Origin: Pedococcus sp031456495
Lineage (GTDB): Bacteria; Actinomycetota; Actinomycetes; Actinomycetales; Dermatophilaceae
NCBI RefSeq assembly: GCF_031456495.1
Contig: NZ_JAVDUW010000002.1
Location: 868,001 to 932,000 of the forward strand
Length of the DNA stretch: 64,000 nucleotides
Reading direction: 5' to 3'
Shown: piece by piece, positions 27,448 through 36,111 of the stretch
Layout: each line of letters opens with the position of its first letter
How positions within the stretch are numbered: the first letter of the stretch is position 1
Made by a program: the position numbers and the translations under genes
The notes under the pieces: model-generated
What the model was told of the DNA's origin: nothing
The model's input: only the letters and a program-made list of their open reading frames with translations
The model's database searches: none

Positions 27448-27756
27448 GTGTACGCGATCGTTCGCGCAGGTGGCCGTCAGGAGAAGGTCTCCGTCGGTGA
27501 TGTGCTCATCATCGACAAGGTCTCCGGCAAGGCCGGCGACAGCATTGCGCTGACCCCGCTCCTGGTCGTCGACGGCTCGACCGTGACCAGCGACGCCGAC
27601 AAGCTCGCCAAGGTCACCGTCAAGGCCGAGGTGGTCAAGCCCGCGAAGGGCCCCAAGATCACGATCATGAAGTACAAGAACAAGACCGGCTACAAGAAGC
27701 GTCAGGGCCACCGTCAGCACCTGACCCAGGTCAAGATCACCGCGATCGACGCCTGA
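27448..27756 (+). CDS. rplU: 50S ribosomal protein L21
   Basis: 102 residues, full length. Starts YAIVRAGGRQEKVSVGD and ends with the KKRQGHRQHLTQVKI signature of L21. GTG 27448 follows AGGAAGAGAG. Forms an operon with rpmA 43 bases downstream. Confidence 0.97.
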   Translation: MYAIVRAGGRQEKVSVGDVLIIDKVSGKAGDSIALTPLLVVDGSTVTSDADKLAKVTVKAEVVKPAKGPKITIMKYKNKTGYKKRQGHRQHLTQVKITAIDA

Positions 27757-27799
27757 GCCGCGGCGACCGACACAGACTTCCAGAAGGCAGGAACCTGAC

Positions 27800-28069
27800 A
27801 TGGCACACAAGAAGGGTGCGTCCTCGACCCGCAACGGTCGCGACTCGAACGCACAGCGACTCGGCGTCAAGCGCTTCGGCGGCCAGCTCGTCAACGCCGG
27901 CGAGATCATCGTCCGCCAGCGTGGCACCCACTTCCACCCCGGTGACGGCGTCGGCCGTGGCAGCGACGACACCCTGTTCGCGCTCGTCGCGGGCAACGTG
28001 GAGTTCGGCACCAAGCGTCGCCGCCGCGTCGTCAACATCGTCCCGGTGGAGACCGCGGACGCCAGCTGA
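27800..28069 (+). CDS. rpmA: 50S ribosomal protein L27
   Basis: 89 residues. The N-terminus MAHKKGASSTRNGRDSN is immediate, without the cleaved Firmicute extension, so the functional N-terminal tail reaches the peptidyl-transferase centre directly. FHPGDGVGRG and GTKRRRR complete the family pattern. The AGAAGGCAGGAAC ribosome-binding region precedes ATG 27800. Confidence 0.97.
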   Translation: MAHKKGASSTRNGRDSNAQRLGVKRFGGQLVNAGEIIVRQRGTHFHPGDGVGRGSDDTLFALVAGNVEFGTKRRRRVVNIVPVETADAS

Positions 28070-28078
28070 CCTCGGTAT

Positions 28079-28144
28079 GCCGGGTGCCCGTCACCCGGCG
28101 CACCGCACCGGAGGGGGCGGGCCCGACACGGGCCCGCCCCCTCC
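28079..28144 (+). terminator. Double hairpin terminator after rpmA
   Basis: First an 8-bp stem with a five-base loop (28079-28099), then a perfect 16-bp stem with an ACA loop (28110-28125 with 28129-28144). The second stem is very stable and lies 14 bases before the obgE -10 (TAGACT, 28158-28163), separating the two transcription units. Confidence 0.75.
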
Positions 28145-28199
28145 GCACGTCCCCTCCTAGACTCGGGGACGCACCGACCAGACCAGGAAGAAGAGCCCC

Positions 28200-29729
28200 A
28201 TGACCACGTTCGTCGACCGCGTCGTGCTGCACGTCGCCGCGGGCGACGGTGGCCACGGCGTCGCCTCGGTCAAGCGCGAGAAGTTCAAGCCCCTCGGAGG
28301 CCCCGACGGCGGCAACGGCGGCAGCGGGGGAGACGTGGTGCTGCGGGTCGACCCGCAGGCCACCACGCTGCTCGACTACCACCACCACCCCCACCGCAAG
28401 GCGGACAACGGCCGCCCCGGTGCCGGTGACGAGCGCAACGGCGCCGACGGCCCCGACCTCGTGCTCCCCGTACCGGAGGGCACCGTCGTGACCGACGGGT
28501 CCGGCGGGGTGCTGGCCGACCTGGTCGGCCCGGACGCCTCGTTCGTCGTGGCCCGCGGTGGCCGTGGCGGCCTGGGCAACAAGGCGCTGGCGTCGCCCCG
28601 GCGCAAGGCCCCCGGCTTCGCCCTGCTCGGCGAGCCCGGCGAGGTCCTCGACATCGTGCTCGAGCTCAAGTCGCTCGCCGACGTCGCACTGATCGGCTTC
28701 CCGTCGGCCGGCAAGTCCTCGCTCGTGTCGGTGCTCTCGGCGGCCCGGCCCAAGATCGCCGACTACCCGTTCACGACGCTGGTGCCCAACCTCGGCGTCG
28801 TGCAGGCGGGCGACCAGCGCTTCACCGTCGCCGACGTCCCCGGCCTCATCCCGGGCGCCAGCCAGGGCAAGGGCCTCGGCCTGGAGTTCCTGCGCCACGT
28901 CGAGCGCTGCTCGGTCCTCGTGCACGTGATCGACTGCGCCACGCTCGAGCCGGGCCGCGACCCGATGACCGACCTCGACGTCATCGAGGAGGAGCTCGCC
29001 CAGTACGTGCCCGACGAGACCCTCGGCGGTCGGCCGCTGGCCGAGCGCACGCGCATCGTCGTGCTCAACAAGGCCGACGTCCCCGAGGCCGAGGAGCTCG
29101 CCGAGCTGGTCCGGCCCGACCTCGAGGCGCGGGGCCTGGAGGTGTTCGTCGTCTCGGCGGTGGCCCACACCGGCCTGCGCGAGCTGACGTTCGCCATGGC
29201 CCGCCACGTCGCCGCGGCGCGCAAGGAGATCGAGGAGGCGGCCGCCGTGCCGCAGCGGATCGTCCTGCGCCCGAAGGCGGTCGACGACAGCGGGTTCCGC
29301 GTCGTGCGCGAGCAGACGTCCGACGGCGAGGTGTTCCGGATCGAGGGGGAGCGGCCCACGCGCTGGGTCCGCCAGACCGACTTCAGCAACGACGAGGCCG
29401 TCGGGTACCTCGCCGACCGGCTCGGCCGGCTCGGCGTCGAGGAGGCGCTGTTCAAGGCCGGCGCCGTCGCCGGCGCGACCGTGCTCATCGGCCCCGCCGA
29501 CAACGCCGTCGTCTTCGACTGGGAGCCCACCATGGCGGCCGGTGCCGAGCTGCTCGGCGCCCGTGGCACCGACCTGCGCCTCGAGGAGGCCTCGCGCCCG
29601 ACCCGTGGCGCCAAGCGCGAGGAGTATGCCGCGCGCAAGGCCGCCAAGTCCGCCGCCCGGGACGAGCTCGCGGCCGAGCGCCGGGCCGGCCACTGGGCGA
29701 CTGCACGGGACGAGGACGACGAGGAATGA
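28200..29729 (+). CDS. obgE: GTPase Obg (CgtA), 50S assembly factor
   Basis: 509 residues. The glycine-rich Obg fold occupies 1-158 (DGGNGGSGGDV, RGGRGGLGNKAL); the G domain has GFPSAGKSS from residue 166, DVPGLIPGA and NKADV; the C-terminal OCT domain (about 345-425, VFRIEGERPTRWV) and a charged Arg/Glu/Ala tail follow. Obg couples GTP/ppGpp levels to large-subunit assembly and growth. TAGACT upstream and AGGAAGAAG before ATG 28200 suggest a separate promoter after the rpmA terminator. The stop overlaps the proB start by four bases. Confidence 0.95.
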   Translation: MTTFVDRVVLHVAAGDGGHGVASVKREKFKPLGGPDGGNGGSGGDVVLRVDPQATTLLDYHHHPHRKADNGRPGAGDERNGADGPDLVLPVPEGTVVTDGSGGVLADLVGPDASFVVARGGRGGLGNKALASPRRKAPGFALLGEPGEVLDIVLELKSLADVALIGFPSAGKSSLVSVLSAARPKIADYPFTTLVPNLGVVQAGDQRFTVADVPGLIPGASQGKGLGLEFLRHVERCSVLVHVIDCATLEPGRDPMTDLDVIEEELAQYVPDETLGGRPLAERTRIVVLNKADVPEAEELAELVRPDLEARGLEVFVVSAVAHTGLRELTFAMARHVAAARKEIEEAAAVPQRIVLRPKAVDDSGFRVVREQTSDGEVFRIEGERPTRWVRQTDFSNDEAVGYLADRLGRLGVEEALFKAGAVAGATVLIGPADNAVVFDWEPTMAAGAELLGARGTDLRLEEASRPTRGAKREEYAARKAAKSAARDELAAERRAGHWATARDEDDEE

Positions 29730-30853
29730 GCCGCGTCGACCACCGGCGCGCCGTGCCCGAGGCGCGCCGGCTCGTGGTCAAGATCGGCTCGTCCTCGCTG
29801 ACCGATCCCTCGGGCGGCTCCCTCGACGAGTCGCGCCTCGTGGCCCTGGTCGACGTCCTGGCCGCCCGCCGGCTGGCCGGGCAGCAGGTCGTCCTGGTCT
29901 CCTCGGGCGCGATCGCGGCCGGCATCGCACCGCTGGGGCTGGCCCGCCGCCCCCGCGACCTCGCCACGCAGCAGGCGGCGGCGAGCGTGGGGCAGGGCGC
30001 CCTCGTCGCGGCATACCAGCGCGCCTTCGGTGCCCACGGGCTCACGGTCGGGCAGGTGCTCCTCACCGTCGACGACGTGACCCGGCGCACCCACTTCACC
30101 AACGCCAAGCGCACGCTCGACCGGCTGCTCGAGCTCGGCATCGTGCCCATCGTCAACGAGAACGACACGGTGGCCACCCAGGAGATCCGGTTCGGCGACA
30201 ACGACCGGCTGGCGGCCCTGGTGGCCCACCTCGTGCAGGCCGACGGCCTGCTGCTGCTGACCGACGTCGACGCGCTCTACGACGGGCCGCCGAGTGCCCC
30301 GGGCGCCCAGCGCGTGCCTGCCGTCGTCGGTGGCCGCGGGCTGGAGGACCTCACCATCGGGGGCACCGGATCGTCCGTCGGCAGCGGCGGGATGGTCACC
30401 AAGGTCGAGGCCGCCACGATCGCGAACGCCGCCGGCATCACGACCGTCCTGACCAGCGCCGCCCAGGCCGCGCACGCCCTCGAGGGGGCGGACGTCGGTA
30501 CCGTCTTCGCCCCCGGCGGTGGCTCGCGGCACACCTCGCGCCGGCTCTGGCTCGCGCACGCCACGACCCCCCGAGGCCGCCTGCTGCTCGACGCCGGAGC
30601 CGTGCGGGCGATCACCGAGCACCGCAAGTCCCTGCTGCCCGCCGGCATCTCCGCCGTCGAGGGCACGTTCGTCGACGGCGACCCCGTGGACCTGTGCACG
30701 CTCGAGGGCGAGCCGGTGGCCCGTGGGCTGGTGAACTACACCTCCGCCGAGCTGCCGGGGATGCTGGGCCGTTCCACCCACGCGCTGGCCAAGGACCTGG
30801 GGCCGGGGTACGAGCGTGAGGTCGTCCACCGCGACGACCTGGTGGTGCTCTGA
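29726..30853 (+). CDS. proB: Glutamate 5-kinase
   Basis: 375 residues. First step of proline synthesis: ATP-dependent phosphorylation of glutamate. VVKIGSSSLTD opens the amino acid kinase domain; ENDTVATQEIRFGDNDRLAALVA is the substrate/feedback region; GSGGMVTK binds the nucleotide. A C-terminal PUA domain (about 285-370) is present. The ATGA overlap with obgE indicates coupling. The partner proA lies 1.4 kb downstream, beyond an inserted divergent pair. Confidence 0.95.
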   Translation: MSRVDHRRAVPEARRLVVKIGSSSLTDPSGGSLDESRLVALVDVLAARRLAGQQVVLVSSGAIAAGIAPLGLARRPRDLATQQAAASVGQGALVAAYQRAFGAHGLTVGQVLLTVDDVTRRTHFTNAKRTLDRLLELGIVPIVNENDTVATQEIRFGDNDRLAALVAHLVQADGLLLLTDVDALYDGPPSAPGAQRVPAVVGGRGLEDLTIGGTGSSVGSGGMVTKVEAATIANAAGITTVLTSAAQAAHALEGADVGTVFAPGGGSRHTSRRLWLAHATTPRGRLLLDAGAVRAITEHRKSLLPAGISAVEGTFVDGDPVDLCTLEGEPVARGLVNYTSAELPGMLGRSTHALAKDLGPGYEREVVHRDDLVVL

Positions 30854-30874
30854 GCCGTCAGCGAGGGGGCGTCG

Positions 30875-31300
30875 TCAGGGGGAGGGCGTCGTCGTCGGTC
30901 GCGGCTGCAGGACGATCTCGCCGGTCGCGCCGTCGACCACGGCACGGCTGCCGAGCGGCTGCTCCAGGGTGACCGCGGCCGTGCGCAGCTGGGCGATGGC
31001 CGGGCAGGCCACCTCGCCGGCCGGGGCGGCGTGCGGGTACTCCCGGACCCGGATGTACACACGGTCGACGGTCTCGCTCGCCTGCGCCCGGTAGTCGGCG
31101 CCGCACGGGCCGGGCCGGTCCGGGACCCCGCTGAACGACACGACGACCTGGCGTCCCTGCACCCGGTAGGAGTCGAAGGGCTGGAGCCGGCTCGTCGCGT
31201 CAGGGGCCGGTGAGCCGCCGGAGCAGGCCGCCAGGACGACCGCGGCCACGACGGCGCTCGCCGCGGTGGCTGCGGCCCGGGTGGCCCGCCGAGCGGTCAC
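30875..31300 (-). CDS. Small lipoprotein, unknown function
   Basis: 141 residues from GTG 31300 (AGGGGA upstream). Signal peptide with lipobox LAAC (Cys about 25), then a single compact domain containing GADYRAQASETVDRVYIRVREY and LEQPLGSRAVVDGATGEIV; two further cysteines (Gly-Pro-Cys-Gly and VACPAI) could form a disulfide. It follows pdxY with 13 bases between them, probably in one transcript. No family was recognised with confidence. Confidence 0.7.
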   Translation of the reverse strand: MTARRATRAAATAASAVVAAVVLAACSGGSPAPDATSRLQPFDSYRVQGRQVVVSFSGVPDRPGPCGADYRAQASETVDRVYIRVREYPHAAPAGEVACPAIAQLRTAAVTLEQPLGSRAVVDGATGEIVLQPRPTTTPSP

Positions 31301-31313
31301 CGCGCGTGTCCCC

Positions 31314-32174
31314 TCAGCGGACCTGCGTGACCTCGAACTGCAGGCGCGGGCTGGCGATCGCGTCCTGCGACTGCACGAGCTGCAGCTCGCGCTCGCCGGA
31401 CTCCAGCGTCGTGCTGAGCAGGTCGAAGACGCTGCTCGCGGTCCGGGCCAGCGCGACGGCGGGGTCACCGGTCTCGAGCAGGTGTGCGGTGAACAGCGCC
31501 GCGGTGACGTCGCCGGAGCCGTTGGCCTTCATCGGCAGCCGCGGCGTCTGGACGACCCAGGCCCCGTCGCCGGTGACCGCCATCATCTCGATGGTGTCCG
31601 CGGGGGCGTCCGGGCGCTCGACGCTCGTGACGAGGACGGTCGAGGGCCCCATGTCCCGGGCGAGGTCGACCGACGCCAGGGTCTCCTCGAACGTCCGGGG
31701 CTCGGTCCCGGTGAGGAAGCCGAGCTCGAACTGGTTGGGCGTGATGAGGTCGGCCCGCGGCACGACCCTCTCGCGGAGCAGGACCGGGATGGCCGGGTGC
31801 ACGAAGCAGCCGCTCTTCGCGTTGCCCATGACGGGGTCGCACGCGTAGATGGCGTCGGGGTTGGCCGCCTTGACCCGCTCGACCGCCTCGAGGATGACGT
31901 CGCCGATGTCCTCGCCGCCCTGGTACCCCGAGAGCACGGCGTCCACCGCCGGGAACGCGCCGCGCTCCTCGACCCCGCGGATCACCGCGCGGACGTCGTC
32001 GGCCGGCAGCAGCGGCCCGCGCCACTCGCCGTAGCCGGTGTGGTTGGAGAAGTGCACGGTGTGCACGGGCCACACCTCGACGCCGAGCCGCTGGAGCGGG
32101 AAGACGGCCGCCGAGTTGCCGACGTGGCCGTAGGCGACCGAGGACTGGATCGACAGGATGCTCACCCGAGCCAT
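31314..32174 (-). CDS. pdxY: Pyridoxal kinase
   Basis: 286 residues. Salvages pyridoxal to pyridoxal 5'-phosphate. ILSIQSSVAYGHVGNSAAVFPLQRLG at the N-terminus, CDPVMG in the middle, TPNQFEL and the ribokinase-type anion hole MKANGSGDVTAALF (catalytic Asp in GSGD) are all present. The gene and the following lipoprotein gene are inserted, in opposite orientation, between proB and proA. Confidence 0.93.
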   Translation of the reverse strand: MARVSILSIQSSVAYGHVGNSAAVFPLQRLGVEVWPVHTVHFSNHTGYGEWRGPLLPADDVRAVIRGVEERGAFPAVDAVLSGYQGGEDIGDVILEAVERVKAANPDAIYACDPVMGNAKSGCFVHPAIPVLLRERVVPRADLITPNQFELGFLTGTEPRTFEETLASVDLARDMGPSTVLVTSVERPDAPADTIEMMAVTGDGAWVVQTPRLPMKANGSGDVTAALFTAHLLETGDPAVALARTASSVFDLLSTTLESGERELQLVQSQDAIASPRLQFEVTQVR

Positions 32175-32260
32175 TCAACCAGCCGCCGGAGCGCCTCACC
32201 CCGTGCCCCGCATGCGGACGCCGGCGTCCGGGGGTGGGCACGCGGCATACGCTTGGGGGC

Positions 32261-33541
32261 ATGGCCGAGATCGACCCCACCGCCGTCGAGCAGGTGGCGA
32301 CGGCTGCCCGCGCCGCCCGTGCTGCGTCGCGACGCCTTGCGCTGCTCTCTCGCGCCGACAAGGACGCCGCGCTGCACGCGATGGCGGACGCGCTCGAGGT
32401 CGCCGCGGCCGACGTCGTGGCGGCCAACGCCGAGGACCTCGCCCGCGGCCGGGACGCGGGCATGGCGCAGGGCCTGCTCGACCGGCTCGCGCTCGACGAG
32501 GCCCGCGTCCACGCCGTCGCCCAGGCCCTGCGGGACGTCGCCGCCCTGCCGGACCCCGTGGGTGAGGTCGTGCGCGGGTCGACGCTCGCCAACGGGCTGC
32601 AGATCCGCCAGGTCCGCGTGCCCATGGGCGTCGTCGGCATGGTCTACGAGGCGCGTCCCAACGTCACCGTGGACGCAGCCGGCCTGGGGCTCAAGTCCGG
32701 CAACGCCGTGATCCTGCGCGGCGGCTCCGCGGCCGAGTCGACCAACCGGGCGCTCGTCGGGGTGATGCGCAGGACCCTCGGGTCCCGCGGCCTGCCCGCC
32801 GACGCCGTGACCCTGCTCGAGGGTGGCCGTGACGCCGTCCGCGCCCTGCTCACCGCCCGCGGCCTCGTCGACCTCATCATCCCGCGCGGTGGCGCCGGCC
32901 TGATCCAGACCGTGGTGACCGAGTCGACCGTGCCGGTCATCGAGACGGGGGTCGGCAACGTCCACGTCTACGTCGACGCGGCGGCCGACCTCGACAAGGC
33001 GCTCGCGATCACCGTCAACGCCAAGACCCACCGCCCCAGCGTCTGCAACGCCGCCGAGACCCTGCTCGTGCACGAGGCGGTGGCGGCCGACTTCCTGCCC
33101 AAGGTGCTGGCCGAGCTCGCCGGGGCCGGGGTGGCGCTGCACACCGACGCCGCAGCGGGCGCCGCGGCCGAGACCGCCGGCGTGCCCCACGCCGACGCCA
33201 CCGAGGCGGACTGGGACACCGAGTACCTCGCGCTCGAGATGGCCGTCCGCGTCGTGCCGGACCTCGACGCCGCGATGGAGCACATCCGGGCGCACGGGTC
33301 GGGGCACACAGAGGCGATCGTGACCGAGGACCGCGCGGCGGCCCGGCGGTTCACCGCCGAGGTGGACGCGGCGGCCGTGATGGTGAACGCCTCGACCCGG
33401 TTCACCGACGGGGGAGAGTTCGGGTTCGGTGCCGAGATCGGCATCTCCACCCAGAAGCTGCACGCCCGGGGCCCGATGGCCCTCCCCGAGCTCACGACGA
33501 CCAAGTGGATCGTCGAGGGCGACGGGCAGGTGCGGGCCTGA
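32261..33541 (+). CDS. proA: Gamma-glutamyl phosphate reductase
   Basis: 426 residues. NADPH-dependent reduction of glutamyl-5-phosphate to the semialdehyde, the second proline step. MGVVGMVYEARPNVTVDAAGL, RGGSAAESTN and the catalytic THRPSVCNAAETLL (Cys262) are intact, as is the C-terminal FGFGAEIGISTQKLHARGPM. TACGCT (32248-32253) lies seven bases before ATG 32261 and there is no ribosome-binding site, so it probably has a leaderless promoter independent of proB. Confidence 0.95.
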   Translation: MAEIDPTAVEQVATAARAARAASRRLALLSRADKDAALHAMADALEVAAADVVAANAEDLARGRDAGMAQGLLDRLALDEARVHAVAQALRDVAALPDPVGEVVRGSTLANGLQIRQVRVPMGVVGMVYEARPNVTVDAAGLGLKSGNAVILRGGSAAESTNRALVGVMRRTLGSRGLPADAVTLLEGGRDAVRALLTARGLVDLIIPRGGAGLIQTVVTESTVPVIETGVGNVHVYVDAAADLDKALAITVNAKTHRPSVCNAAETLLVHEAVAADFLPKVLAELAGAGVALHTDAAAGAAAETAGVPHADATEADWDTEYLALEMAVRVVPDLDAAMEHIRAHGSGHTEAIVTEDRAAARRFTAEVDAAAVMVNASTRFTDGGEFGFGAEIGISTQKLHARGPMALPELTTTKWIVEGDGQVRA

Positions 33542-33568
33542 GCGCCGTCGATGGCAGGATGACCGCCC

Positions 33569-34264
33569 ATGGAAGGCACTGAGGTCCGCAAGCTGGCGGC
33601 GCTCGAGGACACCCACTGGTGGTACCGCGAGCGGCGGCACCTGCTCGGCCGGATGATCGACGGCGTCGCCCCCGGCCGGGCGCTGGACATCGGTGCGGCC
33701 GGCGGGGGCAACACCCGCGTGCTGCGGTCCGCGGGCTGGTCGGTCGCCGCGCTGGAGTACGGCGAGGACGGTGCGCAGGTCGCGGCCGAGCGCGGGCTGG
33801 CGGTGCTGCGGGCGGACGCCACGGCGCTGCCCGTCGCCGACGGCGCGCTCGACCTCGTCGTCGCCTTCGACGTCCTCGAGCACATCCTCGACCACGACGC
33901 GGCCGTGCAGGAGGTGCACCGGGTCCTGGCCCCGGGCGGACGCTTCCTCGTGGCCGTGCCGGCGGACCCCAACCTCTGGTCCGAGCACGACGTCGCCGTC
34001 GACCACGTCCGCCGCTACACGCGCACCACCCTGCGTGGCGTGCTCGAGCGCGGCGGCTTCGACGTCACGTCGATGACGTCGTGGAACGTCCTGCTGCGCC
34101 CCGTGGTGGCCCTGCGGCGACGGACGTCGAGCGGGTCGGACCTCGAGGAGATCCACCCGGTGGTGAACGCCGGCCTGCGCGCGGTCGTCGCGGTCGAGCG
34201 CTACCTGCCCGTGAAGGCTATGCCCGGGGTGACCCTGATGGTCGAGGCTCGTCGACGCGACTGA
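33569..34264 (+). CDS. Class I SAM-dependent methyltransferase
   Basis: 231 residues. Motif I ALDIGAAGGGNTRVL, motif II acidic residue in VAALEYGE, ADATALPVADGALDLVVAFDVLEHILD (motif III/IV) and VHRVLAPGGRFLVAVPA are clear. The entry region HWWYRERRHLL is typical of methyltransferases linked to glycan or lipid glycosylation genes, which fits the convergent GT2 next to it. Its last 47 bases overlap the 3' end of that gene. CAGGAT eight bases upstream of ATG is a weak leaderless -10. Confidence 0.8.
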   Translation: MEGTEVRKLAALEDTHWWYRERRHLLGRMIDGVAPGRALDIGAAGGGNTRVLRSAGWSVAALEYGEDGAQVAAERGLAVLRADATALPVADGALDLVVAFDVLEHILDHDAAVQEVHRVLAPGGRFLVAVPADPNLWSEHDVAVDHVRRYTRTTLRGVLERGGFDVTSMTSWNVLLRPVVALRRRTSSGSDLEEIHPVVNAGLRAVVAVERYLPVKAMPGVTLMVEARRRD

Positions 34265-35312
34265 CGGGAGCGGCCCCGTCGCCGCTGGGCAGCGCGTCGT
34301 CGTTGGGGGGCCCATCGCCGCTCGCGAGCGCGTCGGCGCTGGGGAGCGCGTCGGCGCTGGGGAGCGCGTCGCGCCGGGCCGCGTCGGTGAGCGAGTCGTA
34401 GGCGATGTAGTACGCGGGTCGGCCCTGGAGCTGGGCGTACATGCGGCCGACGTACTCGCCGAGGATCCCGACGCAGACCAGCTGCACGGCGCCCACACCC
34501 GCGACGGCGACCACCGTCGACGTCCAGCCGGGGACCGTCTCGCCCATCGTCATGGCGACCAGCGCGTACGCCAGCAGGACGAAGGCCGCGAGGCCGCCCA
34601 CGAGCCCCAGCCAGGTCGCCGCGCGCAGCGGTGCGGTCGAGAAGCCCGTGACGCTGTCGAGCGAGAGCCGGACCATCTTCGACAGCGGGTACTTCGACCG
34701 GCCCGCGGCCCGCTCGTCGCGGCGGTAGGTGACCGAGGCCGAGGGGAAGCCCAGCGCGGGGACGACGAAGCGCAGCACCCGGTGGTGCTCGGGCAGGGCG
34801 TTGACCGCGTCCACGGTGGCCCGTGACATGAGCCGGTAGTCGCCGGCGTCGACCTGCGCGTGGGTGCCCGACAGGGTGCGGATGACGCGGTAGAAGGCCC
34901 TGGCGCTGACCCGCTTGAACGCCGAGTCGGTGGAGCGGTCGCCGCGCACGCCGTAGACGACGTCCACGCCCTCGGACACCGCCAGGGCGAGCATCTCGGA
35001 GACCACCTCGGGCGGGTCCTGCAGGTCGGCGTCGAGGGTGACGACGTAGTCGCCCCGCGCGCTGGCGAGGCCGGCCGAGATGGCCGCCTGGTGGCCGGCG
35101 TTGGCGCGCAGCCGCACGATCCGCAGCTGGGGCCAGTCCCGGGCGATCCGCTGCAGGACCGCGGGGGAGAGGTCGGTGGAGCCGTCGTCGACGGTGAGCA
35201 CCTCGTACGTCGTGCCGAGGCCGTCGGCCACCGGACGCAGGCGCTGGACGAGCAGCGGCAGGACGTCCTCCTCGTTGTACACGGGGACGACGATGCTCAA
35301 GGCGGGGGCCAT
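34218..35312 (-). CDS. Family 2 glycosyltransferase with two C-terminal membrane helices (polyprenyl-phosphate type)
   Basis: 364 residues. GT-A domain: LSIVVPVYNEEDVLP, DDGSTDLSP and DADLQDPPEVV (metal-binding DxD). The SKYPLSKMVRLSLDSVTGFS region leads into two hydrophobic helices (about 240-265 and 275-300), the layout of GtrB/ArnC/dolichol-phosphate-sugar synthases that charge undecaprenyl phosphate. A 45-residue tail of Ala-Leu-Pro-Ser-Ala-Asp-like units, encoded by an 18-bp tandem repeat, ends the protein. TACCCT seven bases before ATG 35312 indicates a leaderless start. Confidence 0.85.
   Translation of the reverse strand: MAPALSIVVPVYNEEDVLPLLVQRLRPVADGLGTTYEVLTVDDGSTDLSPAVLQRIARDWPQLRIVRLRANAGHQAAISAGLASARGDYVVTLDADLQDPPEVVSEMLALAVSEGVDVVYGVRGDRSTDSAFKRVSARAFYRVIRTLSGTHAQVDAGDYRLMSRATVDAVNALPEHHRVLRFVVPALGFPSASVTYRRDERAAGRSKYPLSKMVRLSLDSVTGFSTAPLRAATWLGLVGGLAAFVLLAYALVAMTMGETVPGWTSTVVAVAGVGAVQLVCVGILGEYVGRMYAQLQGRPAYYIAYDSLTDAARRDALPSADALPSADALASGDGPPNDDALPSGDGAAPVSRVDEPRPSGSPRA
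34328..34370 (-). repeat. 18-bp tandem repeat in the GT2 tail
   Basis: About 2.4 copies of an 18-base unit (34328-34345, 34346-34363, partial) encode six-residue Ala/Leu/Pro/Ser/Asp repeats at the end of the glycosyltransferase. Unit number may vary between strains. Confidence 0.75.
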
Positions 35313-35470
35313 GGCACACAGGGTACGGGGACCCGGTGCGGCCGGCGGCCGGACGCCGCGCTGGCACGCTCGCGGGCGGACGCCCTGGCCGGCACGGCGC
35401 GAGGGCGCCGGCACCCGTGTGGTCGGACGCCCTGGCCGGGGCGGCGCGAGGGCGCCGGGGGCACACCGCG

Positions 35471-35503
35471 AAGGCCCCTCGAAGTATGAGTTCGAGGGGC
35501 CTT
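35471..35503 (-). terminator. Perfect 13-bp hairpin
   Basis: AAGGCCCCTCGAA (35471-35483) pairs with 35491-35503 around a seven-base loop. It sits upstream of the GT2 gene rather than after a stop, so it may terminate transcription entering from the right or be a relic of a lost gene end. Confidence 0.55.
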
Positions 35504-35920
35504 CTGTCGGGGGCTCCCGCCGCGCCGAGGCGCTGCGGCTACCTCCGTGGTGCGGCGTCGCGACCGGCGGACCGGTCGGGCGCTGTGCACCGGTCGATCG
35601 CCCACGGCCTGCCGGAGCGGGTCGTGTCCACTGCGACGGTGGCGCCTGCCGCGGGCCGGCGGACCGGTCCTCGTCGGGCGTTGCGATCTGGTCGGCGGGT
35701 CCGGAGTTCCTCCGTGGCGTCGCCCACGGACCCAGCACCCGAGGGAGCTGGGACCCCGTCCGGGCGAGCCCGATCGGGGCGGTCCACCGTTATCCGGCCG
35801 ACCTGTGCTCCTGCCGGCGGATCCTCCCGGGTTCCCCCGTTCCGACCCTCCGACCGGAGCGCGTGAGAGATTTGTAGTAGCGGGATGCCTTGCCCTGCAA
35901 GGGCTTTGGAGAAAGATTTC

Positions 35921-36010
35921 TCGTCCACCGGTTGCCCACACCGTTGTCCACACGAACCGGTGCGTACCGGGCGGGTTGTGCACATCCCTGTGCACACAAT
36001 CGGTGGACAA
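35921..36010. promoter_or_regulatory. Cluster of DnaA-box-like 9-mers
   Basis: TTGTCCACA (35944-35952) matches the high-GC actinobacterial DnaA box exactly. TTGCCCACA (35932-35940), TTGTGCACA (35976-35984) and, on the other strand, TTGTCCACC (36002-36010) each differ by one base; TCGTCCACC (35921-35929) and CTGTGCACA (35988-35996) differ by two. Six sites in 90 bases in intergenic DNA is far above chance. No dnaA, dnaN, gyrase or rpmH gene is nearby, so this is not obviously oriC; titration, reactivation or transcriptional control of the nadD cluster are options. Confidence 0.55.
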
Positions 36011-36111
36011 CCATCGGGGCCCTCCACCGGCCCCATGGCCGGCCCGTGCACCGGACCCCGGTGTGCCGGTCGGATCGGGGACGAACCCCGTCGACCGGTA
36101 GGCTGGGCCCC

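Larger units (their letters stand above)
35313..36111. other. 799-bp intergenic region with repeats and DnaA-box cluster
   Basis: No convincing gene. It holds, in order: a 35-base direct repeat (35377-35411 and 35424-35458, two differences); a perfect hairpin (35471-35503); about 370 bases with several CCGGTC-type palindromic hexamers; a less GC-rich patch (35868-36000) with palindromes GCCCT-GCA-AGGGC and GAGAAA-GA-TTTCTC; a group of DnaA-box-like 9-mers (35921-36010); and TAGGCT of the next gene at 36099. Confidence 0.6.

Noticed and set aside
35313..35870. Coding potential in the 800-bp spacer (several open frames over 150 codons)
   Set aside because: Frames lack start signals and motifs, contain direct repeats and low complexity.
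35921..36010. Interpretation as oriC
   Set aside because: No dnaA, dnaN, recF, gyrA/B or rpmH nearby; few boxes compared with actinobacterial origins.
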